From positions 2,098,692 through 2,162,691 of the forward strand of contig CP051239.1 in NCBI GenBank assembly GCA_017794945.1: a stretch of 64,000 nt of DNA, given 5' to 3'. Position 1 is the stretch's first letter, and every line of letters starts with the position of its first letter. A program made the translations under genes and the position numbers. The stretch comes from Alcanivorax sp. (lineage in GTDB: Bacteria > Pseudomonadota > Gammaproteobacteria > Pseudomonadales > Alcanivoracaceae). The notes beneath the pieces are model-generated. The model was not told the origin of the DNA. It made no database searches and saw nothing but the letters and a program-made list of their open reading frames with translations. Positions 35,577 through 46,972 of the stretch are shown piece by piece.

Positions 35577-35587
35577 ATCCCTATAAT
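35559..35587 (+). promoter_or_regulatory. Promoter of the S10 operon
   Basis: TTGCCC (35559-35564) and a perfect TATAAT (35582-35587) are 17 bases apart. The -35 overlaps the terminator of tuf copy 2. The transcript would start near 35594. Confidence 0.8.
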
Positions 35588-36062
<475 letters not shown>

Positions 36063-36131
36063 CTGGCCTGAGATTGCTCAGACCGACAACTACGGGCGGT
36101 TCAACCGCGACAGGTTGTGAAGAGGTAGACA

Positions 36132-36767
36132 ATGGCGATTGGTGTAATCGGTCGGAAGTGCGGGATGACCCGGGTGTTCACTGAGGAAGGTATCAGTGTT
36201 CCGGTGACCGTCATTGAGGTGACCCCGAATCGGGTGAGTCAGGTCAAGACCGAAGAAACAGATGGCTACGAAGCCGTGCAAGTGACGGTGGGTGAGCGCC
36301 GGGCCAGCCGGGTGACCAAGCCGCAGGCCGGTCACTTCGCGAAGGCCGGTGTTGAAGCCGGCCGCAGCGCGGGTGAGTTCCGCGGCGAAGTCGGCGAGCT
36401 GCAGGCCGGCTCCGAAGTGACTCTTGAGGTGTTCGAAGCGGGTCAGTCCGTGGACGTAACCGGCACTTCCAAGGGTAAGGGCTTCGCGGGCGGCGTGAAG
36501 CGTTGGAATTTCCGTACTCAGGACGCCACCCATGGTAACTCCTTGTCGCACCGCGCGCCGGGTTCTATTGGTCAGAACCAGACCCCGGGCAAGGTTTTCA
36601 AGGGTAAGAAGATGGCGGGTCATCTGGGCGCCGAGCGCGTAACGGTTCAGAATCTTGAAATCGTGCGTGTGGATGCGGAAAAGAATCTGTTGCTGGTAAA
36701 GGGTGCCATCCCCGGTGCGGCCGGTGGTGATGTTATCGTGCGCCCGGCAGTGAAGGCGAAGGCCTGA
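36132..36767 (+). CDS. rplC: 50S ribosomal protein L3
   Basis: The 211-residue protein begins [16 protein letters not shown] and has the long loop ([31 protein letters not shown]) that reaches towards the peptidyl-transferase centre and contains the glutamine methylated by PrmB. Early assembly protein of the large subunit. Confidence 0.97.
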   Translation: MAIGVIGRKCGMTRVFTEEGISVPVTVIEVTPNRVSQVKTEETDGYEAVQVTVGERRASRVTKPQAGHFAKAGVEAGRSAGEFRGEVGELQAGSEVTLEVFEAGQSVDVTGTSKGKGFAGGVKRWNFRTQDATHGNSLSHRAPGSIGQNQTPGKVFKGKKMAGHLGAERVTVQNLEIVRVDAEKNLLLVKGAIPGAAGGDVIVRPAVKAKA

Positions 36768-36781
36768 AAGAGGAATAGAGG

Positions 36782-37384
36782 ATGAATCTCAATACTGCCT
36801 CTGGAGGTACCGTAACCGTTTCTGAAGTCGCCTTCGGCAAAGACTTCAACGAGCCTCTGGTTCATCAGGTTGTGACCGCGTTTCTGGCCGGTGCCCGTCA
36901 GGGTTCCAAGGCTCAGAAGAATCGCGCGGCGGTAAGCGGTGGTGGCCGTAAGCCCTGGCGTCAGAAAGGTACTGGCCGGGCCCGTGCCGGCACTATCCGC
37001 AGCCCGCTGTGGCGTGGCGGCGGCAAGACGTTTGCCGCGGAGCCCCGCGATTTTTCCCAGAAGGTGAATCGCAAGATGTACCGCGGCGCGTTGCGTTGCA
37101 TTTTTTCCGAGCTGGTGCGTCAGGAACGTTTGGTGGTGGTCGATGAGTTCAATATCGATTCGCCGAAAACCAAGCAGGTGGCATCCAAGCTAAAGGATCT
37201 GGAATTGAGCAGTGTGCTGATCGTGACCAGCGAGGTGGATGAAAACCTCTACCTGGCGGCACGCAACCTGCCCAAAGTGGATATTCGCGACGCCAGTGGC
37301 GTGGACCCGGTCAGTCTCATCGCCTTTGAGAAGGTGTTGGTGACGGTGTCGGCTCTGAAGCAGCTTGAGGAGGCGCTGGCATGA
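36782..37384 (+). CDS. rplD: 50S ribosomal protein L4
   Basis: The 200-residue protein has the basic extended loop [20 protein letters not shown] that lines the exit tunnel. In E. coli L4 also represses its own operon at transcription and translation. Its stop overlaps the ATG of rplW (ATGA at 37381), coupling the two. Confidence 0.97.
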   Translation: MNLNTASGGTVTVSEVAFGKDFNEPLVHQVVTAFLAGARQGSKAQKNRAAVSGGGRKPWRQKGTGRARAGTIRSPLWRGGGKTFAAEPRDFSQKVNRKMYRGALRCIFSELVRQERLVVVDEFNIDSPKTKQVASKLKDLELSSVLIVTSEVDENLYLAARNLPKVDIRDASGVDPVSLIAFEKVLVTVSALKQLEEALA

Positions 37385-37677
37385 ATAAAGAGCGCATTTT
37401 TAACGTGCTTCTCGCGCCGCACGTTTCGGAGAAAGCCACGCTGGTGGCCGATCAGGGCAACGCCTTCGTTTTCAAGGTGGCCAAAGACGCCAATAAGCTT
37501 GAAATCAAGAAGGCCGTGGAAGCGCTGTTCGACGTGAAAGTGGAGTCCGTGAGGACTCTCAGCGTCAAAGGCAAGCAGAAGTTCTTCGGGCGTGTCGCCG
37601 GTAAGCGCGCGGGCTGGAAGAAGGCTTATGTGTCTCTGGCGGAAGGCCAGGACATCGACTTCCTGGGCGCAGAGTAA
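37381..37677 (+). CDS. rplW: 50S ribosomal protein L23
   Basis: The 98-residue protein matches L23 with [13 protein letters not shown] near the start and the [14 protein letters not shown] segment near the end. It lies at the tunnel exit and docks trigger factor and SRP. The start overlaps the rplD stop by four bases. Confidence 0.97.
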   Translation: MNKERIFNVLLAPHVSEKATLVADQGNAFVFKVAKDANKLEIKKAVEALFDVKVESVRTLSVKGKQKFFGRVAGKRAGWKKAYVSLAEGQDIDFLGAE

Positions 37678-37696
37678 GGTAAGGGAGTAAGTAATC

Positions 37697-38521
37697 ATGG
37701 CGATTGTTAAAGCTAAGCCGACTTCCCCGGGCCGCCGCTTTGTGGTCAAGGTGGTTAATGAGGATCTGCACAAAGGTGCACCTTATGAGCCGCTGCTGGA
37801 AGCGAAGAGTAAAAGTGGCGGTCGTAATAACAACGGCCGCATCACCACCCGCCATAAAGGCGGTGGTCACAAGCAAAAGTATCGTCGCGTCGACTTTCGT
37901 CGGGATAAAGACGGTATCGCCGGTGTGATCGAGCGCCTTGAGTACGACCCCAACCGGTCCGCTCATATCGCCCTGATCAAGTACCTGGATGGCGAGCGTC
38001 GCTATATTCTTGCGCCGCGTGGCCTGAAGGCCGGTGATCGTGTCCAGTCCGGCGAGGACGCGCCGATCAAGGCGGGCAACGCTCTGCCGCTGCGCAACAT
38101 TCCGCTGGGCTCCACGGTGCATAACGTGGAAATGAAGCCCGGTAAGGGTGGCCAGCTGGCCCGCTCCGCCGGCACCGCGATTCAGGTGCTGGCAAAGGAT
38201 GGTGGCTACGTCACCCTGCGTCTCCGCTCCGGCGAGATGCGCAAGGTGAGCGCCGAGTGCAAGGCCACCATCGGTGAAGTTGCCAACAGTGAGCACAGTC
38301 TGCGCTCGCTGGGTAAGGCTGGCGCGAAGCGCTGGCGGGGTGTTCGCCCGACCGTACGTGGTGTGGCGATGAACCCGGTGGATCACCCTCATGGTGGTGG
38401 TGAAGGTCGCACTTCCGGCGGTCGTCACCCGGTTACCCCCTGGGGTGTACCTACCAAGGGCCACAAAACGCGTACAAACAAGCGCACCTCCAAGATGATT
38501 GTGCGTGACCGTCGTAAGTAA
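37697..38521 (+). CDS. rplB: 50S ribosomal protein L2
   Basis: The 274-residue protein carries [20 protein letters not shown] and the C-terminal [16 protein letters not shown], the most conserved stretch of L2, near the peptidyl-transferase centre. It includes the histidine that is essential for activity in E. coli. Confidence 0.97.
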   Translation: MAIVKAKPTSPGRRFVVKVVNEDLHKGAPYEPLLEAKSKSGGRNNNGRITTRHKGGGHKQKYRRVDFRRDKDGIAGVIERLEYDPNRSAHIALIKYLDGERRYILAPRGLKAGDRVQSGEDAPIKAGNALPLRNIPLGSTVHNVEMKPGKGGQLARSAGTAIQVLAKDGGYVTLRLRSGEMRKVSAECKATIGEVANSEHSLRSLGKAGAKRWRGVRPTVRGVAMNPVDHPHGGGEGRTSGGRHPVTPWGVPTKGHKTRTNKRTSKMIVRDRRK

Positions 38522-38543
38522 GGGATAGAGAGAGGTTCAGGCT

Positions 38544-38819
38544 GTGCCACGTTCACTGAAGAAAGGTCCGTTTCTGGATCACCACCTTTTGAAGAAGGTG
38601 GAAGAAGCGGTGGAAGCCGGCTCCCGTAAGCCGATCAAAACCTGGTCCCGTCGCTCCATGATCATCCCGGAGATGGTGGGCTTGACCATCGCGGTACATA
38701 ACGGCCGTCAGCATGTTCCGGTATTGATCACCGAGCACATGGTGGGCCACAAGTTGGGCGAATTCGCCCTGACCCGCACATACCGCGGGCATATCGTGGA
38801 CAAGAAGGCTAAGCGATAA
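38544..38819 (+). CDS. rpsS: 30S ribosomal protein S19
   Basis: The 91-residue protein begins [18 protein letters not shown] after a GTG start at 38544 with AGAGAGG upstream. It lies in the 30S head, contacting S13 and the A-site finger. Confidence 0.97.
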   Translation: MPRSLKKGPFLDHHLLKKVEEAVEAGSRKPIKTWSRRSMIIPEMVGLTIAVHNGRQHVPVLITEHMVGHKLGEFALTRTYRGHIVDKKAKR

Positions 38820-38829
38820 GGTGACAGCC

Positions 38830-39183
38830 ATGGCGACTGAAGTTACTGAAGTTGCAGCCCGTCTGCGGGGCGCAAGAATTTCGGCTCAAAAAGCCCGCCT
38901 TGTGGCCGACCAGATCAGAGGTCTGGAGGTGGAAAAGGCGTTGAATGTTCTGGCCTTTAGCCCCAAGAAGGCGGCCCGGATTGTGAAGAAAGTGCTGGAG
39001 TCCGCGATTGCTAACGCGGAAAACAACGACGGCGCTGACGTGGATGAGCTGAAAGTTTCCACAGTGTTCGTGGATGAGGGCATGACGATGAAGCGAATTC
39101 GACCGCGCGCCAAGGGCCGTGCCGATCGCATCCTCAAGCGCACTTGTCACATCACTGTAAAAGTCTCAGAAGGTCAGGAGTAA
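38830..39183 (+). CDS. rplV: 50S ribosomal protein L22
   Basis: The 117-residue protein has [19 protein letters not shown] and the tunnel-facing loop [19 protein letters not shown], a site of macrolide contact. ATG 38830 has AAGGTGA five bases upstream. GTG 38821 in frame would add three residues and is less likely. Confidence 0.96.
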   Translation: MATEVTEVAARLRGARISAQKARLVADQIRGLEVEKALNVLAFSPKKAARIVKKVLESAIANAENNDGADVDELKVSTVFVDEGMTMKRIRPRAKGRADRILKRTCHITVKVSEGQE

Positions 39184-39187
39184 CCAG

Positions 39188-39886
39188 ATGGGTCAGAAAG
39201 TTCATCCGATCGGTATTCGCCTGGGCATCGTCAAGGAGCATAACTCGCTCTGGTATGCCGGGCAGAAAACCTATTCCGACTGCCTGGTTTCCGACCTGCA
39301 GGTGCGCGAATATCTGTTCAAGCGCCTGAAGAATGCCTCGGTGAGCCGTATCAAGATCGAGCGCCCGTCAGAAAACGTGCGCATCACGGTCTCCACGGCG
39401 CGTCCGGGTATTGTGATCGGTAAGAAAGGCGAGGACGTCGAGCGCCTGCGTCGCGACGTGGCCGCCAAGATGGGCGTTCCGGTGCACATCAATATCGAAG
39501 AGGTGCGCAAGCCGGATCTCGACGCCCGCCTGGTGGCCGACAACGTCGCCGGTCAGTTGGAGCGTCGGGTAATGTTCCGCCGCGCTATGAAGCGCGCGGT
39601 GCAAAACGCCATGAAGTCCGGTGCCGAAGGTATTCGGATTCAGTTGTCCGGACGCCTGGGTGGCGCCGAGATCGCCCGTACCGAGTGGTATCGCGAAGGC
39701 CGGGTGCCGCTGCACACGCTGCGGGCGGACATCGATTATGCCAGCGTTCGCGCCGAAACCACTTACGGCACCATTGGCGTAAAGGTCTGGATCTTCCGTG
39801 GCGAAGTGCTTGGTGGCATGGAGCAGATTCAGGAAGAACAGAAGCAACAGCAGTCCAAGGGCGCCAAGAAGCGCGGCCGCGGTTAA
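39188..39886 (+). CDS. rpsC: 30S ribosomal protein S3
   Basis: The 232-residue protein starts [20 protein letters not shown]. The KH domain contains [15 protein letters not shown], and the C-terminal half has [20 protein letters not shown]. With S4 and S5 it forms the mRNA entry and helicase ring. It ends in a glutamine- and lysine-rich tail. Confidence 0.97.
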   Translation: MGQKVHPIGIRLGIVKEHNSLWYAGQKTYSDCLVSDLQVREYLFKRLKNASVSRIKIERPSENVRITVSTARPGIVIGKKGEDVERLRRDVAAKMGVPVHINIEEVRKPDLDARLVADNVAGQLERRVMFRRAMKRAVQNAMKSGAEGIRIQLSGRLGGAEIARTEWYREGRVPLHTLRADIDYASVRAETTYGTIGVKVWIFRGEVLGGMEQIQEEQKQQQSKGAKKRGRG

Positions 39887-39899
39887 AGGGTAACGAACG

Positions 39900-40313
39900 A
39901 TGTTGCAGCCGAAGCGTACCAAATTCCGGAAAGTTCATAAGGGCCGTAACCGCGGCCTGGCACAGCGGGGCAGCAAGGTGTCTTTCGGCACCGTGGGCCT
40001 GCAGGCTACCGGTCGTGGCCGCATTACCGCCCGCCAGATCGAAGCAGCCCGTCGTGCCATGACCCGGCATATCAAGCGGGGCGGCAAAATCTGGATCCGT
40101 GTGTTCCCGGATAAGCCGATTACCCAGAAGCCGCTCGAAGTCCGGATGGGTAAAGGTAAGGGTAACGTGGAGTACTGGGTGGCTCAGATTCAGCCGGGCC
40201 GCATGCTCTACGAAATGGAAGGTGTTTCAGAGGACGTAGCGCGCGAAGCGTTCCGCCTCGCCGCGGCTAAGCTGCCGATCAGCACCCGCGTAGTGACTCG
40301 GACGGTGATGTAA
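39900..40313 (+). CDS. rplP: 50S ribosomal protein L16
   Basis: The 137-residue protein begins [19 protein letters not shown] and keeps [16 protein letters not shown] and [15 protein letters not shown] segments. It shapes the A-site tRNA elbow contact; the arginine hydroxylated by RoxA in E. coli lies in the conserved basic middle. Confidence 0.97.
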   Translation: MLQPKRTKFRKVHKGRNRGLAQRGSKVSFGTVGLQATGRGRITARQIEAARRAMTRHIKRGGKIWIRVFPDKPITQKPLEVRMGKGKGNVEYWVAQIQPGRMLYEMEGVSEDVAREAFRLAAAKLPISTRVVTRTVM

Positions 40314-40316
40314 GCC

Positions 40317-40508
40317 ATGAAAGCGAGCGAACTGAGAGAAAAGAGTGTCGAAGAGCTGAACAACCAGCAGCTCGAGTTGCTTGAAGAGCAGTTTAAGCAG
40401 CGCATGAAACTGGCATCCGGGCAGCTTTCACAAACCCATCAGCTTGGGAAGGTTCGCCGTGATATTGCACGGGTGAAAACCATTCTGAGAGAGAAGCAGG
40501 GTAACTAG
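40317..40508 (+). CDS. rpmC: 50S ribosomal protein L29
   Basis: The 63-residue helical protein starts [20 protein letters not shown] and ends with [16 protein letters not shown]. It sits next to L23 at the tunnel exit. Three bases separate it from rplP and two from rpsQ. Confidence 0.96.
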   Translation: MKASELREKSVEELNNQQLELLEEQFKQRMKLASGQLSQTHQLGKVRRDIARVKTILREKQGN

Positions 40509-40510
40509 GC

Positions 40511-40780
40511 ATGGCAGAAGCGAAAGAGATACTGCGCCGGACCGCTACTGGCAAGGTCATTTCCAACAAGGGTGAAAAAACGATCACCGTGTTGGTGGAG
40601 CGCCGGGTTCAGCACCCGATTTACGGCAAGATCATCAAGCGGTCAACCAAGTTGATGGCGCATGATGAACAGAATCAGTGCAACGAAGGCGACCTGGTCA
40701 CCATTGAAGAATGCCGCCCGTTGTCCAAGCGTAAAACCTGGATGCTGGTGAACGTGGTGGAGCAGACCAACAAGGTCTGA
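40511..40780 (+). CDS. rpsQ: 30S ribosomal protein S17
   Basis: The 89-residue OB-fold protein has [20 protein letters not shown] and [16 protein letters not shown]. It binds the 5' domain of 16S early in assembly. It is the last gene of the S10 operon; 49 bases follow before rplN with a small CTGCC/GGCAG hairpin. Confidence 0.97.
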   Translation: MAEAKEILRRTATGKVISNKGEKTITVLVERRVQHPIYGKIIKRSTKLMAHDEQNQCNEGDLVTIEECRPLSKRKTWMLVNVVEQTNKV

Positions 40781-40829
40781 CCAAGGTTGCTGTGGCTGCC
40801 TGCAGGGCAGGAGTTGGAGAGAGTAAGCG

Positions 40830-41198
40830 ATGATTCAGACCGAAACGATGCTCGAAGTCGCCGATAACAGCGGCGCCCGTCGAGTGCAGTGCATCAAGGT
40901 GCTGGGTGGCTCCCACCGCCGCTATGCAGGCATTGGTGACGTCATCAAGGTCACAGTAAAGGAAGCGATTCCGCGCGGCCGCGTTAAGAAGGGTGATGTA
41001 ATGACCGCTGTTGTGGTCCGCACCCGCCGCGGTGTGCGCCGCCCGGACGGCTCCGTGATTCGTTTTGATGAAAACGCCGCGGTGCTGTTGGGCAACAACA
41101 AGGCGCCGGTAGGTACCCGGATCTTTGGACCGGTGACCCGTGAGCTGCGTACCGAGCAGTTCATGAAAATCATCTCCCTGGCACCGGAAGTTCTTTAA
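40830..41198 (+). CDS. rplN: 50S ribosomal protein L14
   Basis: The 122-residue protein starts [20 protein letters not shown] and matches L14 throughout. It is at the subunit interface (bridge B8) and is the binding site of the silencing factor RsfS. First gene of the spc operon; no separate promoter is evident. Confidence 0.97.
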   Translation: MIQTETMLEVADNSGARRVQCIKVLGGSHRRYAGIGDVIKVTVKEAIPRGRVKKGDVMTAVVVRTRRGVRRPDGSVIRFDENAAVLLGNNKAPVGTRIFGPVTRELRTEQFMKIISLAPEVL

Positions 41199-41213
41199 AG
41201 GCGGGTGAACGTA

Positions 41214-41528
41214 ATGCTCAAGATCAAGCGTGATGATGAAGTCATCGTAATCGCGGGCAAGGATAAAGGTAAGCGCGGCAAGGTTCAGCGCGTGCTGCCG
41301 AACGGCCGTCTGATCGTGGCCGGGGTGAACGTGGTCAAGAAACACGTACGCGCCAATCCGAACCGTGGTATTCAGGGCGGCATCGTCGAACAGGAAGCGG
41401 GTATTGACGCTTCCAATGTGGCCATCTGGAACCCCAAGGCCGAGAAAGCGGACCGTGTTGGCTTCCGTGTCGAGGATGGCGATAAGGTGCGTTTCTTCAA
41501 GTCTAGCGGCGAAACGCTGGACGCGTGA
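41214..41528 (+). CDS. rplX: 50S ribosomal protein L24
   Basis: The 104-residue protein contains the KOW motif [19 protein letters not shown] and initiates 50S assembly at the 5' end of 23S. ATG 41214 gives exactly the E. coli length. GTG 41205, in frame, would add three residues and lies within the ribosome-binding stretch. Confidence 0.95.
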   Translation: MLKIKRDDEVIVIAGKDKGKRGKVQRVLPNGRLIVAGVNVVKKHVRANPNRGIQGGIVEQEAGIDASNVAIWNPKAEKADRVGFRVEDGDKVRFFKSSGETLDA

Positions 41529-41541
41529 GGACAGGTGGACC

Positions 41542-42081
41542 ATGAGTGATCTGAAAAAGGTTTACAACGAACAGATCGTGCCGAAGCTCAAAGAAGAGCT
41601 GGGTTACGATAACGTCATGGAAGTGCCGAAAATCACCAAGATCACCCTGAATATGGGTGTGGGTGAAGCGGCAGCGGACCGTAAGGCCATCGAAGGTGCC
41701 CTGTCCGACATGACCGCGATTGCCGGCCAGAAGCCGCTGATCACCAAGGCGCGTAAGTCCGTCGCGGGTTTCAAGATCCGTGAAGGCTGGCCGATCGGCT
41801 GCAAGGTGACCCTGCGCAACCGTCGTATGTACGAGTTCCTGGACCGCCTGGTGGCCGTGGCGATTCCCCGGATGCGTGACTTCCGCGGTTTGAATCCCAA
41901 GTCATTCGACGGCCGGGGCAACTATTCCATGGGGCTGCGCGAGCAGATCGTGTTCCCCGAAGTGGATTTCGACAAGGTCGATAAGCTGCGTGGCATGGAT
42001 ATCACCATCACCACAACGGCGAAAACCGACGACGAAGCACGCGCGCTGTTGCGCGCCTTCAACTTCCCGCTGAAGGGCTGA
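41542..42081 (+). CDS. rplE: 50S ribosomal protein L5
   Basis: The 179-residue protein has [17 protein letters not shown] and the [20 protein letters not shown] signature. It binds 5S rRNA with L18 and touches the P-site tRNA. ATG 41542 is at the family start; the longer open frame upstream overlaps rplX. Confidence 0.97.
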   Translation: MSDLKKVYNEQIVPKLKEELGYDNVMEVPKITKITLNMGVGEAAADRKAIEGALSDMTAIAGQKPLITKARKSVAGFKIREGWPIGCKVTLRNRRMYEFLDRLVAVAIPRMRDFRGLNPKSFDGRGNYSMGLREQIVFPEVDFDKVDKLRGMDITITTTAKTDDEARALLRAFNFPLKG

Positions 42082-42090
42082 GGATTTGTC

Positions 42091-42396
42091 ATGGCAAAGG
42101 TCTCTATGAAAAATCGGGAGGCGAAGCGCGCCAAGTTGGTTCAGCGTTACGCCGCCAAGCGTCAGGCGCTGAAAGCGATCGTTAACGATCCCAACGCCGA
42201 ACCCGAAGCAAAATGGGACGCGCAACTGCAGCTGCAGAAGCTGCCGCGCGATTCCTCTCCGGTGCGCCAGCGTAATCGCTGCCGGATTACCGGTCGTCCG
42301 CACGGCTACTACCGGAAGTTCGGTTTGAGCCGTATTAAGCTGCGCGAAGCAGCGATGCGCGGCGACGTCCCCGGTCTGGTTAAGTCCAGCTGGTAA
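42091..42396 (+). CDS. rpsN: 30S ribosomal protein S14, zinc-free form
   Basis: The 101-residue protein ends with [19 protein letters not shown] and [13 protein letters not shown]. It lacks the CXXC pairs of the zinc form, so it is the longer C-minus type usual in gammaproteobacteria. It assembles late in the 30S head. Confidence 0.97.
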   Translation: MAKVSMKNREAKRAKLVQRYAAKRQALKAIVNDPNAEPEAKWDAQLQLQKLPRDSSPVRQRNRCRITGRPHGYYRKFGLSRIKLREAAMRGDVPGLVKSSW

Positions 42397-42437
42397 GCAA
42401 GCCAAGATATAGGCATGAGTAGCGGAGCGATTGCGGC

Positions 42438-42830
42438 ATGAGCATGCAAGATACCCTGGCGGATATGTTTACTCGTATCCGTAACGCGCAAATGGCCCGG
42501 AAAGCCAAGGTGGAGATTCCCTCTTCCACGGCTAAGCAGGCCATTGCCAAGGTACTGAAGGAAGAAGGTTACATCGAAGGCTTCTCGGTGGCCGGCGACA
42601 AGAAGCCCGTGCTGACCGTGGACCTTCGGTATTTCGAGGGCAGTCCGGTAATCGAAAAGATTTCCCGTGTCAGCCGCCCCGGTCTGCGTGTCTACAAAAA
42701 CGCCGGCCAGATTCCCAAGGTCAAGGGCGGCCTTGGTGTGATGATCGTGTCCACCAACCAGGGCATTCTTTCCGATCGCGCAGCGCGCCAGGCTAATGTA
42801 GGCGGCGAGCTGATCTGCGAAGTGTCCTAA
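42438..42830 (+). CDS. rpsH: 30S ribosomal protein S8
   Basis: The 130-residue protein begins [20 protein letters not shown] and ends with [20 protein letters not shown]. It binds the central domain of 16S and, in E. coli, represses the spc operon at rplE. Confidence 0.97.
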   Translation: MSMQDTLADMFTRIRNAQMARKAKVEIPSSTAKQAIAKVLKEEGYIEGFSVAGDKKPVLTVDLRYFEGSPVIEKISRVSRPGLRVYKNAGQIPKVKGGLGVMIVSTNQGILSDRAARQANVGGELICEVS

Positions 42831-42862
42831 CGGTAGCGGTGTAGACGGGTTTAGGTGCAGCA

Positions 42863-43396
42863 ATGTCTAGAGTAGCGAAAAATCCGGTTAAGTTGCCCAG
42901 CGGCGTCGAGCTGAAAATCGACGGTCGCAAGGTGTCCGTAAAGGGCAGCAAAGGCAACCTGGAACATGAAGTGCACGAGCAGGTGGACGTGTCGTTTGAA
43001 GACGGTATCTTCACCGTCAAGCCGCGCGAGGAGTCCCAGGAGTCCTGGGCGCTGGCCGGCACCACCCGCGCGGTGGTGAACAACATGGTCACCGGCGTCT
43101 CAGAGGGCTTTGAGCGTAAGCTGGTCCTCAACGGCGTGGGTTATCGCGCCCAGGCTCAGGGCAAGACCCTGAACCTGACGCTGGGTTTCTCCCATCCGGT
43201 GGCGTATCAGCTGCCCGATGGCATCACCATCGAAACCCCGACCCAGACCGAAATTGTTGTCAAGGGCATTGATAAGCAGCTGGTTGGTCAGGTTGCCGCC
43301 AATGTCCGGGCCTTCCGTCCGCCCGAGCCCTACAAAGGCAAGGGGGTGCGCTATGCTGATGAGCAGGTGCGCCGTAAGGAAGCCAAGAAGAAATAA
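42863..43396 (+). CDS. rplF: 50S ribosomal protein L6
   Basis: The 177-residue protein starts [17 protein letters not shown]. It ends with [19 protein letters not shown], the L6 signature close to the factor-binding site and sarcin-ricin loop. Confidence 0.97.
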   Translation: MSRVAKNPVKLPSGVELKIDGRKVSVKGSKGNLEHEVHEQVDVSFEDGIFTVKPREESQESWALAGTTRAVVNNMVTGVSEGFERKLVLNGVGYRAQAQGKTLNLTLGFSHPVAYQLPDGITIETPTQTEIVVKGIDKQLVGQVAANVRAFRPPEPYKGKGVRYADEQVRRKEAKKK

Positions 43397-43416
43397 TTGT
43401 TGAGACTAGAGCCATG

Positions 43417-43764
43417 ATGGACAAGAAACTTGCACGTCTGCGCAGGGCCAAACGTACTCGCCTTAACATCCGCGAGTCCGGCCAGATCCGTCTGTCCGTA
43501 CATCGCACCCCGCGCCACATCTACGCGCAGATCACCAGCGCGGCTGGTGACCGGGTTCTGGTTACGGCGAGTACCGTCGAGAAGGATCTGCGCGAAGCGG
43601 CCACCGGCAATGCCGATGCCGCATCGAAAGTAGGCGAATTGATTGCGAAGCGCGCCAAAGAGGCGGGCATCGAGCGTGTAGCCTTTGACCGTTCCGGATT
43701 CCGTTATCACGGTCGGATCAAGGCGTTGGCGGATGCCGCGCGCGAAAACGGGCTTGAATTCTAA
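43417..43764 (+). CDS. rplR: 50S ribosomal protein L18
   Basis: The 115-residue protein has the basic N-terminus [17 protein letters not shown] and the [20 protein letters not shown] end that holds 5S rRNA. Two adjacent ATGs (43414, 43417) are possible; 43417 gives the E. coli-like MDKK start. Confidence 0.96.
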   Translation: MDKKLARLRRAKRTRLNIRESGQIRLSVHRTPRHIYAQITSAAGDRVLVTASTVEKDLREAATGNADAASKVGELIAKRAKEAGIERVAFDRSGFRYHGRIKALADAARENGLEF

Positions 43765-43776
43765 GGGTGCTTGGTT

Positions 43777-44274
43777 ATGGCGAAAGTTGATCCCAACGAA
43801 GGTCTCCAGGAGAAGCTGGTTCAGGTGAACCGGGTTGCCAAGGTAGTAAAAGGCGGCCGCATCTTCGGTTTCACTGCGTTGACTGTAGTGGGCGACGGCA
43901 AAGGTAAGGTAGGCTTCGGCCGCGGTAAGGCACGCGAAGTGCCCGCCGCCATCCAGAAGGCTCTGGAAGCCGCCCGCCGCAACATGATTCAGGTGGACCT
44001 GAAAGGCACCACCATTCAGCACCCGATCAAGGCACGCCATGGCGCCTCCAAGGTGTACATGCAGCCTGCCGACGACGGTACCGGTGTGATTGCCGGTGGC
44101 GCGATGCGCGCGGTGCTGGAAGTAGCCGGCGTGCAGAACGTTCTGGCGAAGTGCTACGGCTCCACCAATCCAGTGAACGTGGTGCGTGCAACGTTCAACG
44201 GGCTGAAGCAAATGTCCTCACCGGAGTCGGTGGCGGCTAAGCGCGGCAAATCCGTTGAAGAGATTCTCGGCTAA
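43777..44274 (+). CDS. rpsE: 30S ribosomal protein S5
   Basis: The 165-residue protein has [20 protein letters not shown] and [20 protein letters not shown]. The loop where spectinomycin-resistance changes occur is wild-type (KVVKGGR). ATG 43777 has AAGGGTG eight bases upstream; the TTG at 43771 is not needed. Confidence 0.97.
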   Translation: MAKVDPNEGLQEKLVQVNRVAKVVKGGRIFGFTALTVVGDGKGKVGFGRGKAREVPAAIQKALEAARRNMIQVDLKGTTIQHPIKARHGASKVYMQPADDGTGVIAGGAMRAVLEVAGVQNVLAKCYGSTNPVNVVRATFNGLKQMSSPESVAAKRGKSVEEILG

Positions 44275-44298
44275 GCGCACACAGACGGAAGCTTAACG

Positions 44299-44481
44299 AT
44301 GGCTGACAAGATCAAAGTAACCCAGGTTAAAAGCAGCAGCGGTCGGCTGGAAGGCCACAAGGCCTGTGTGCGCGGTCTCGGGCTGCGCCGCATCGGTCAC
44401 ACCGTGGAAGTTGAAGACACACCTTCCGTACGCGGCATGATCAACAAAGTCGCGTACTTGGTACGGGTAGAGGGAGAATAA
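44299..44481 (+). CDS. rpmD: 50S ribosomal protein L30
   Basis: The 60-residue protein ([40 protein letters not shown]) matches L30 of gammaproteobacteria. It lies between rpsE and rplO in the usual order. Confidence 0.96.
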   Translation: MADKIKVTQVKSSSGRLEGHKACVRGLGLRRIGHTVEVEDTPSVRGMINKVAYLVRVEGE

Positions 44482-44484
44482 GCG

Positions 44485-44919
44485 ATGCGTCTTAATGATC
44501 TGCATCCAGCTGACGGATCCCGTCCGGACGAGAAGCGGGTTGGCCGCGGCATCGGTTCCGGCCTGGGCAAGACCGGTGGCCGTGGCCACAAGGGTCAGAA
44601 ATCCCGTTCCGGCGGTACCGTGAAGCCTGGTTTCGAAGGCGGTCAGATGCCGCTGCAGCGTCGGGTTCCCAAGTTCGGTTTCACCTCCAAGCTGGCCATG
44701 GCCACCGCGGAAGTGCGCCTTGCGGAACTGGCCAAAGTGGAAGGTGATGTGATCGACCTGGCGGCTCTCAAGGACGCTGGTGTTGTTCGCTCCGATAAGA
44801 AACGCGCCAAGATCGTGCTGCGCGGCGAAATCGACCGCGCGGTGACCATCCGCGGCGTCGCCCTGACCAAGGGTGCGCGCGAAGCGGTGGAGAAAGCCGG
44901 CGGTAAAATCGAGGAGTAA
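44485..44919 (+). CDS. rplO: 50S ribosomal protein L15
   Basis: The 144-residue protein starts [20 protein letters not shown] and has the glycine-rich [20 protein letters not shown] extension that threads into 23S. Late in large subunit assembly. It precedes secY by 12 bases. Confidence 0.97.
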   Translation: MRLNDLHPADGSRPDEKRVGRGIGSGLGKTGGRGHKGQKSRSGGTVKPGFEGGQMPLQRRVPKFGFTSKLAMATAEVRLAELAKVEGDVIDLAALKDAGVVRSDKKRAKIVLRGEIDRAVTIRGVALTKGAREAVEKAGGKIEE

Positions 44920-44931
44920 CAAGGCGGGGCT

Positions 44932-46311
44932 ATGGCCAAGAACCGTGCACAAACACTGAACAACAACACCGCGGCCACCGGCGGCGCCACTCGTGAGCTG
45001 TGGCGCCGCATCGGTTTCCTGCTGGGAGCCCTGCTGGTGTTCCGGATCGGTGCGCACATCCCGGTTCCCGGAATGAACCCGGAAGCGTTGGAACAGATGT
45101 TCAACAACAACCGGGACACCATTCTTGGCATGTTCAATATGTTCTCCGGCGGTTCGTTGGAGCGTATGAGCATCTTCGCCCTGGGTATCATGCCGTACAT
45201 TACCGCGAGCATTGTTATCCAGCTGATGAGCGCGGTGGTTCCCTCCCTTGAGCAGCTGCGCAAGGAAGGTGAGCAGGGTCGCCGCAAGATTACCCAGTAC
45301 ACCCGTTATCTGACGGTGGCACTGGGTGCGATCCAGTCGTTTGGCGTGTGCGCGGGTCTCAAGAGCCAGGGTATTACCCTGTTGCCGGAAGCGGCCTCCA
45401 CCATGCAGGTGGCCAGCTTCTACTTCGTGGCCGTGACCACGCTGGTGACCGGGACGGTGTTCCTGATGTGGCTGGGCGAGCAAATCACCGAGCGCGGCAT
45501 CGGCAATGGTATTTCCATGCTGATCTTCGCTTCCATCGTGGCCGGCCTGCCCGGCGCGGTGGCGCAGACCTTCGAGTCCGCCCGTCAGGGTGATCTGAGT
45601 CTGCTGGCCATGCTGCTGGTGTTCCTGGTGGCGGTGGCGGTGATCTTCGGTGTGGTGTTCGTCGAGCGTGGTCAGCGGAGAATCACCGTTAACTACGCGC
45701 GGCGGCAGCAGGGCCGTCGCGTCTACGCGGCCCAGCAGAGCCATCTGCCGTTGAAAGTGAACATGGCGGGCGTGATTCCGGCGATTTTCGCCAGTTCCAT
45801 CCTGCTGTTTCCGGCGTCGCTGAGCCAGTGGTTCAGCACCAGCGACCCGGACTCCTGGTGGGGCCAGGCCCTGCGTGTCGTCAGTGACGCGCTGCTGCCC
45901 GGCACACCGCTGTACATTTTGTTGTTTACCCTGGCGATCGTGTTCTTCTGCTATTTCTACACGGCACTGGTATTCAACCCGAAAGACGTGGCGGACAATC
46001 TCAAGAAATCCGGGGCTTACATCCCGGGTATCCGCCCCGGCGAGCAATCCGCTCGTTATATCGACACGGTGATGGGTCGTCTGACTCTGATCGGTTCGGT
46101 GTACATGACGCTGGTATGCCTGCTGCCTCTCGGGCTGCAGGGGGTGTGGAACGTGCCTTTCTATCTGGGCGGCACCTCACTGTTGATCGTGGTGGTAGTG
46201 GTTATGGACTTCTGGTCGCAGGTTAATTCGCACCTGATGTCCACCCAGTACGAGAAGTTGATGAAGAAGGCCAACCTGAAAGGGTATGGCGGCACCGGTC
46301 TGGTGCGATAA
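44932..46311 (+). CDS. secY: Preprotein translocase subunit SecY
   Basis: The 459-residue protein has ten transmembrane segments, with plug-domain sequence [20 protein letters not shown] and [11 protein letters not shown]. The cytoplasmic loops that meet ribosome and SecA include [19 protein letters not shown]. It forms the Sec channel with SecE (18977) and SecG. It is encoded in the spc operon so that channel and ribosome synthesis are linked. Confidence 0.97.
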   Translation: MAKNRAQTLNNNTAATGGATRELWRRIGFLLGALLVFRIGAHIPVPGMNPEALEQMFNNNRDTILGMFNMFSGGSLERMSIFALGIMPYITASIVIQLMSAVVPSLEQLRKEGEQGRRKITQYTRYLTVALGAIQSFGVCAGLKSQGITLLPEAASTMQVASFYFVAVTTLVTGTVFLMWLGEQITERGIGNGISMLIFASIVAGLPGAVAQTFESARQGDLSLLAMLLVFLVAVAVIFGVVFVERGQRRITVNYARRQQGRRVYAAQQSHLPLKVNMAGVIPAIFASSILLFPASLSQWFSTSDPDSWWGQALRVVSDALLPGTPLYILLFTLAIVFFCYFYTALVFNPKDVADNLKKSGAYIPGIRPGEQSARYIDTVMGRLTLIGSVYMTLVCLLPLGLQGVWNVPFYLGGTSLLIVVVVVMDFWSQVNSHLMSTQYEKLMKKANLKGYGGTGLVR

Positions 46312-46349
46312 CCGGCCCACGGGCTTGAAGGTAAAGTGAGGCGAGTGCG

Positions 46350-46466
46350 ATGAAAGTTCAGGCTTCTGTTAAGAAGATCTGCCGCAACTGCAAGGTAATC
46401 CGCCGGAAGGGCCGGGTTATGGTGATTTGCAGTGCCGAGCCCCGGCATAAGCAGCGCCAGGGCTAA
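46350..46466 (+). CDS. rpmJ: 50S ribosomal protein L36, zinc form
   Basis: The 38-residue protein begins [20 protein letters not shown]. It has the zinc ligands C11, C14, C27 and H33 of the C-plus form. Being this short it is easily missed, but it lies exactly between secY and rpsM where expected, with GTGAGGCGAG upstream of ATG 46350. Confidence 0.95.
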   Translation: MKVQASVKKICRNCKVIRRKGRVMVICSAEPRHKQRQG

Positions 46467-46504
46467 CGGCCCGGTTGGGCAGAACTTCTTTTCCTAGTGT
46501 TTGG

Positions 46505-46533
46505 TTGAAATTCAGTCGGTGTAACGCTAGACT
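46505..46533 (+). promoter_or_regulatory. Putative promoter of the alpha operon (rpsM)
   Basis: TTGAAA (46505-46510) and TAGACT (46528-46533) are 17 bases apart in the 125-base gap between rpmJ and rpsM. It would give the rpsM-rpsK-rpsD-rpoA-rplQ genes their own start, with a leader of about 50 bases. Confidence 0.6.
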
Positions 46534-46591
46534 CTTCCGCCTTTCGGCGCCAGAGGCTGGCACTACCGCGTTGTGAATCGGAGATATTCGG

Positions 46592-46948
46592 ATGGCCCGT
46601 ATTGCAGGCGTTAACATCCCGGACAACAAGCATTCGGTGATTTCACTCACCTATATTTTCGGGATTGGCCGCACCCGCGCTCGTGCGATTTGCGAGCAGA
46701 CCGGCATTGAGCCGACCGTCAAGGTGCGTGACCTTTCCGGCGACCAGCTGGACGCGATCCGCGCCGAGGTCGCCAAGGTTTCCACGGAGGGCGATCTGCG
46801 CCGGGAAATCAACATGAATATCAAGCGTTTGATGGATCTGGGCTGCTACCGCGGCATCCGTCATCGCCGTGGGCTGCCGCTGCGCGGCCAGCGTACCAAA
46901 ACCAATGCCCGGACCCGTAAGGGCCCGCGGAAACCGATCCGCAAGTAA
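46592..46948 (+). CDS. rpsM: 30S ribosomal protein S13
   Basis: The 118-residue protein begins [20 protein letters not shown] and ends with [18 protein letters not shown], the tail that contacts P-site tRNA. First gene of the alpha operon; in E. coli S4 represses translation at its start. Confidence 0.97.
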   Translation: MARIAGVNIPDNKHSVISLTYIFGIGRTRARAICEQTGIEPTVKVRDLSGDQLDAIRAEVAKVSTEGDLRREINMNIKRLMDLGCYRGIRHRRGLPLRGQRTKTNARTRKGPRKPIRK

Positions 46949-46972
46949 GTCCTGATATCTGGATAAGTAAGC

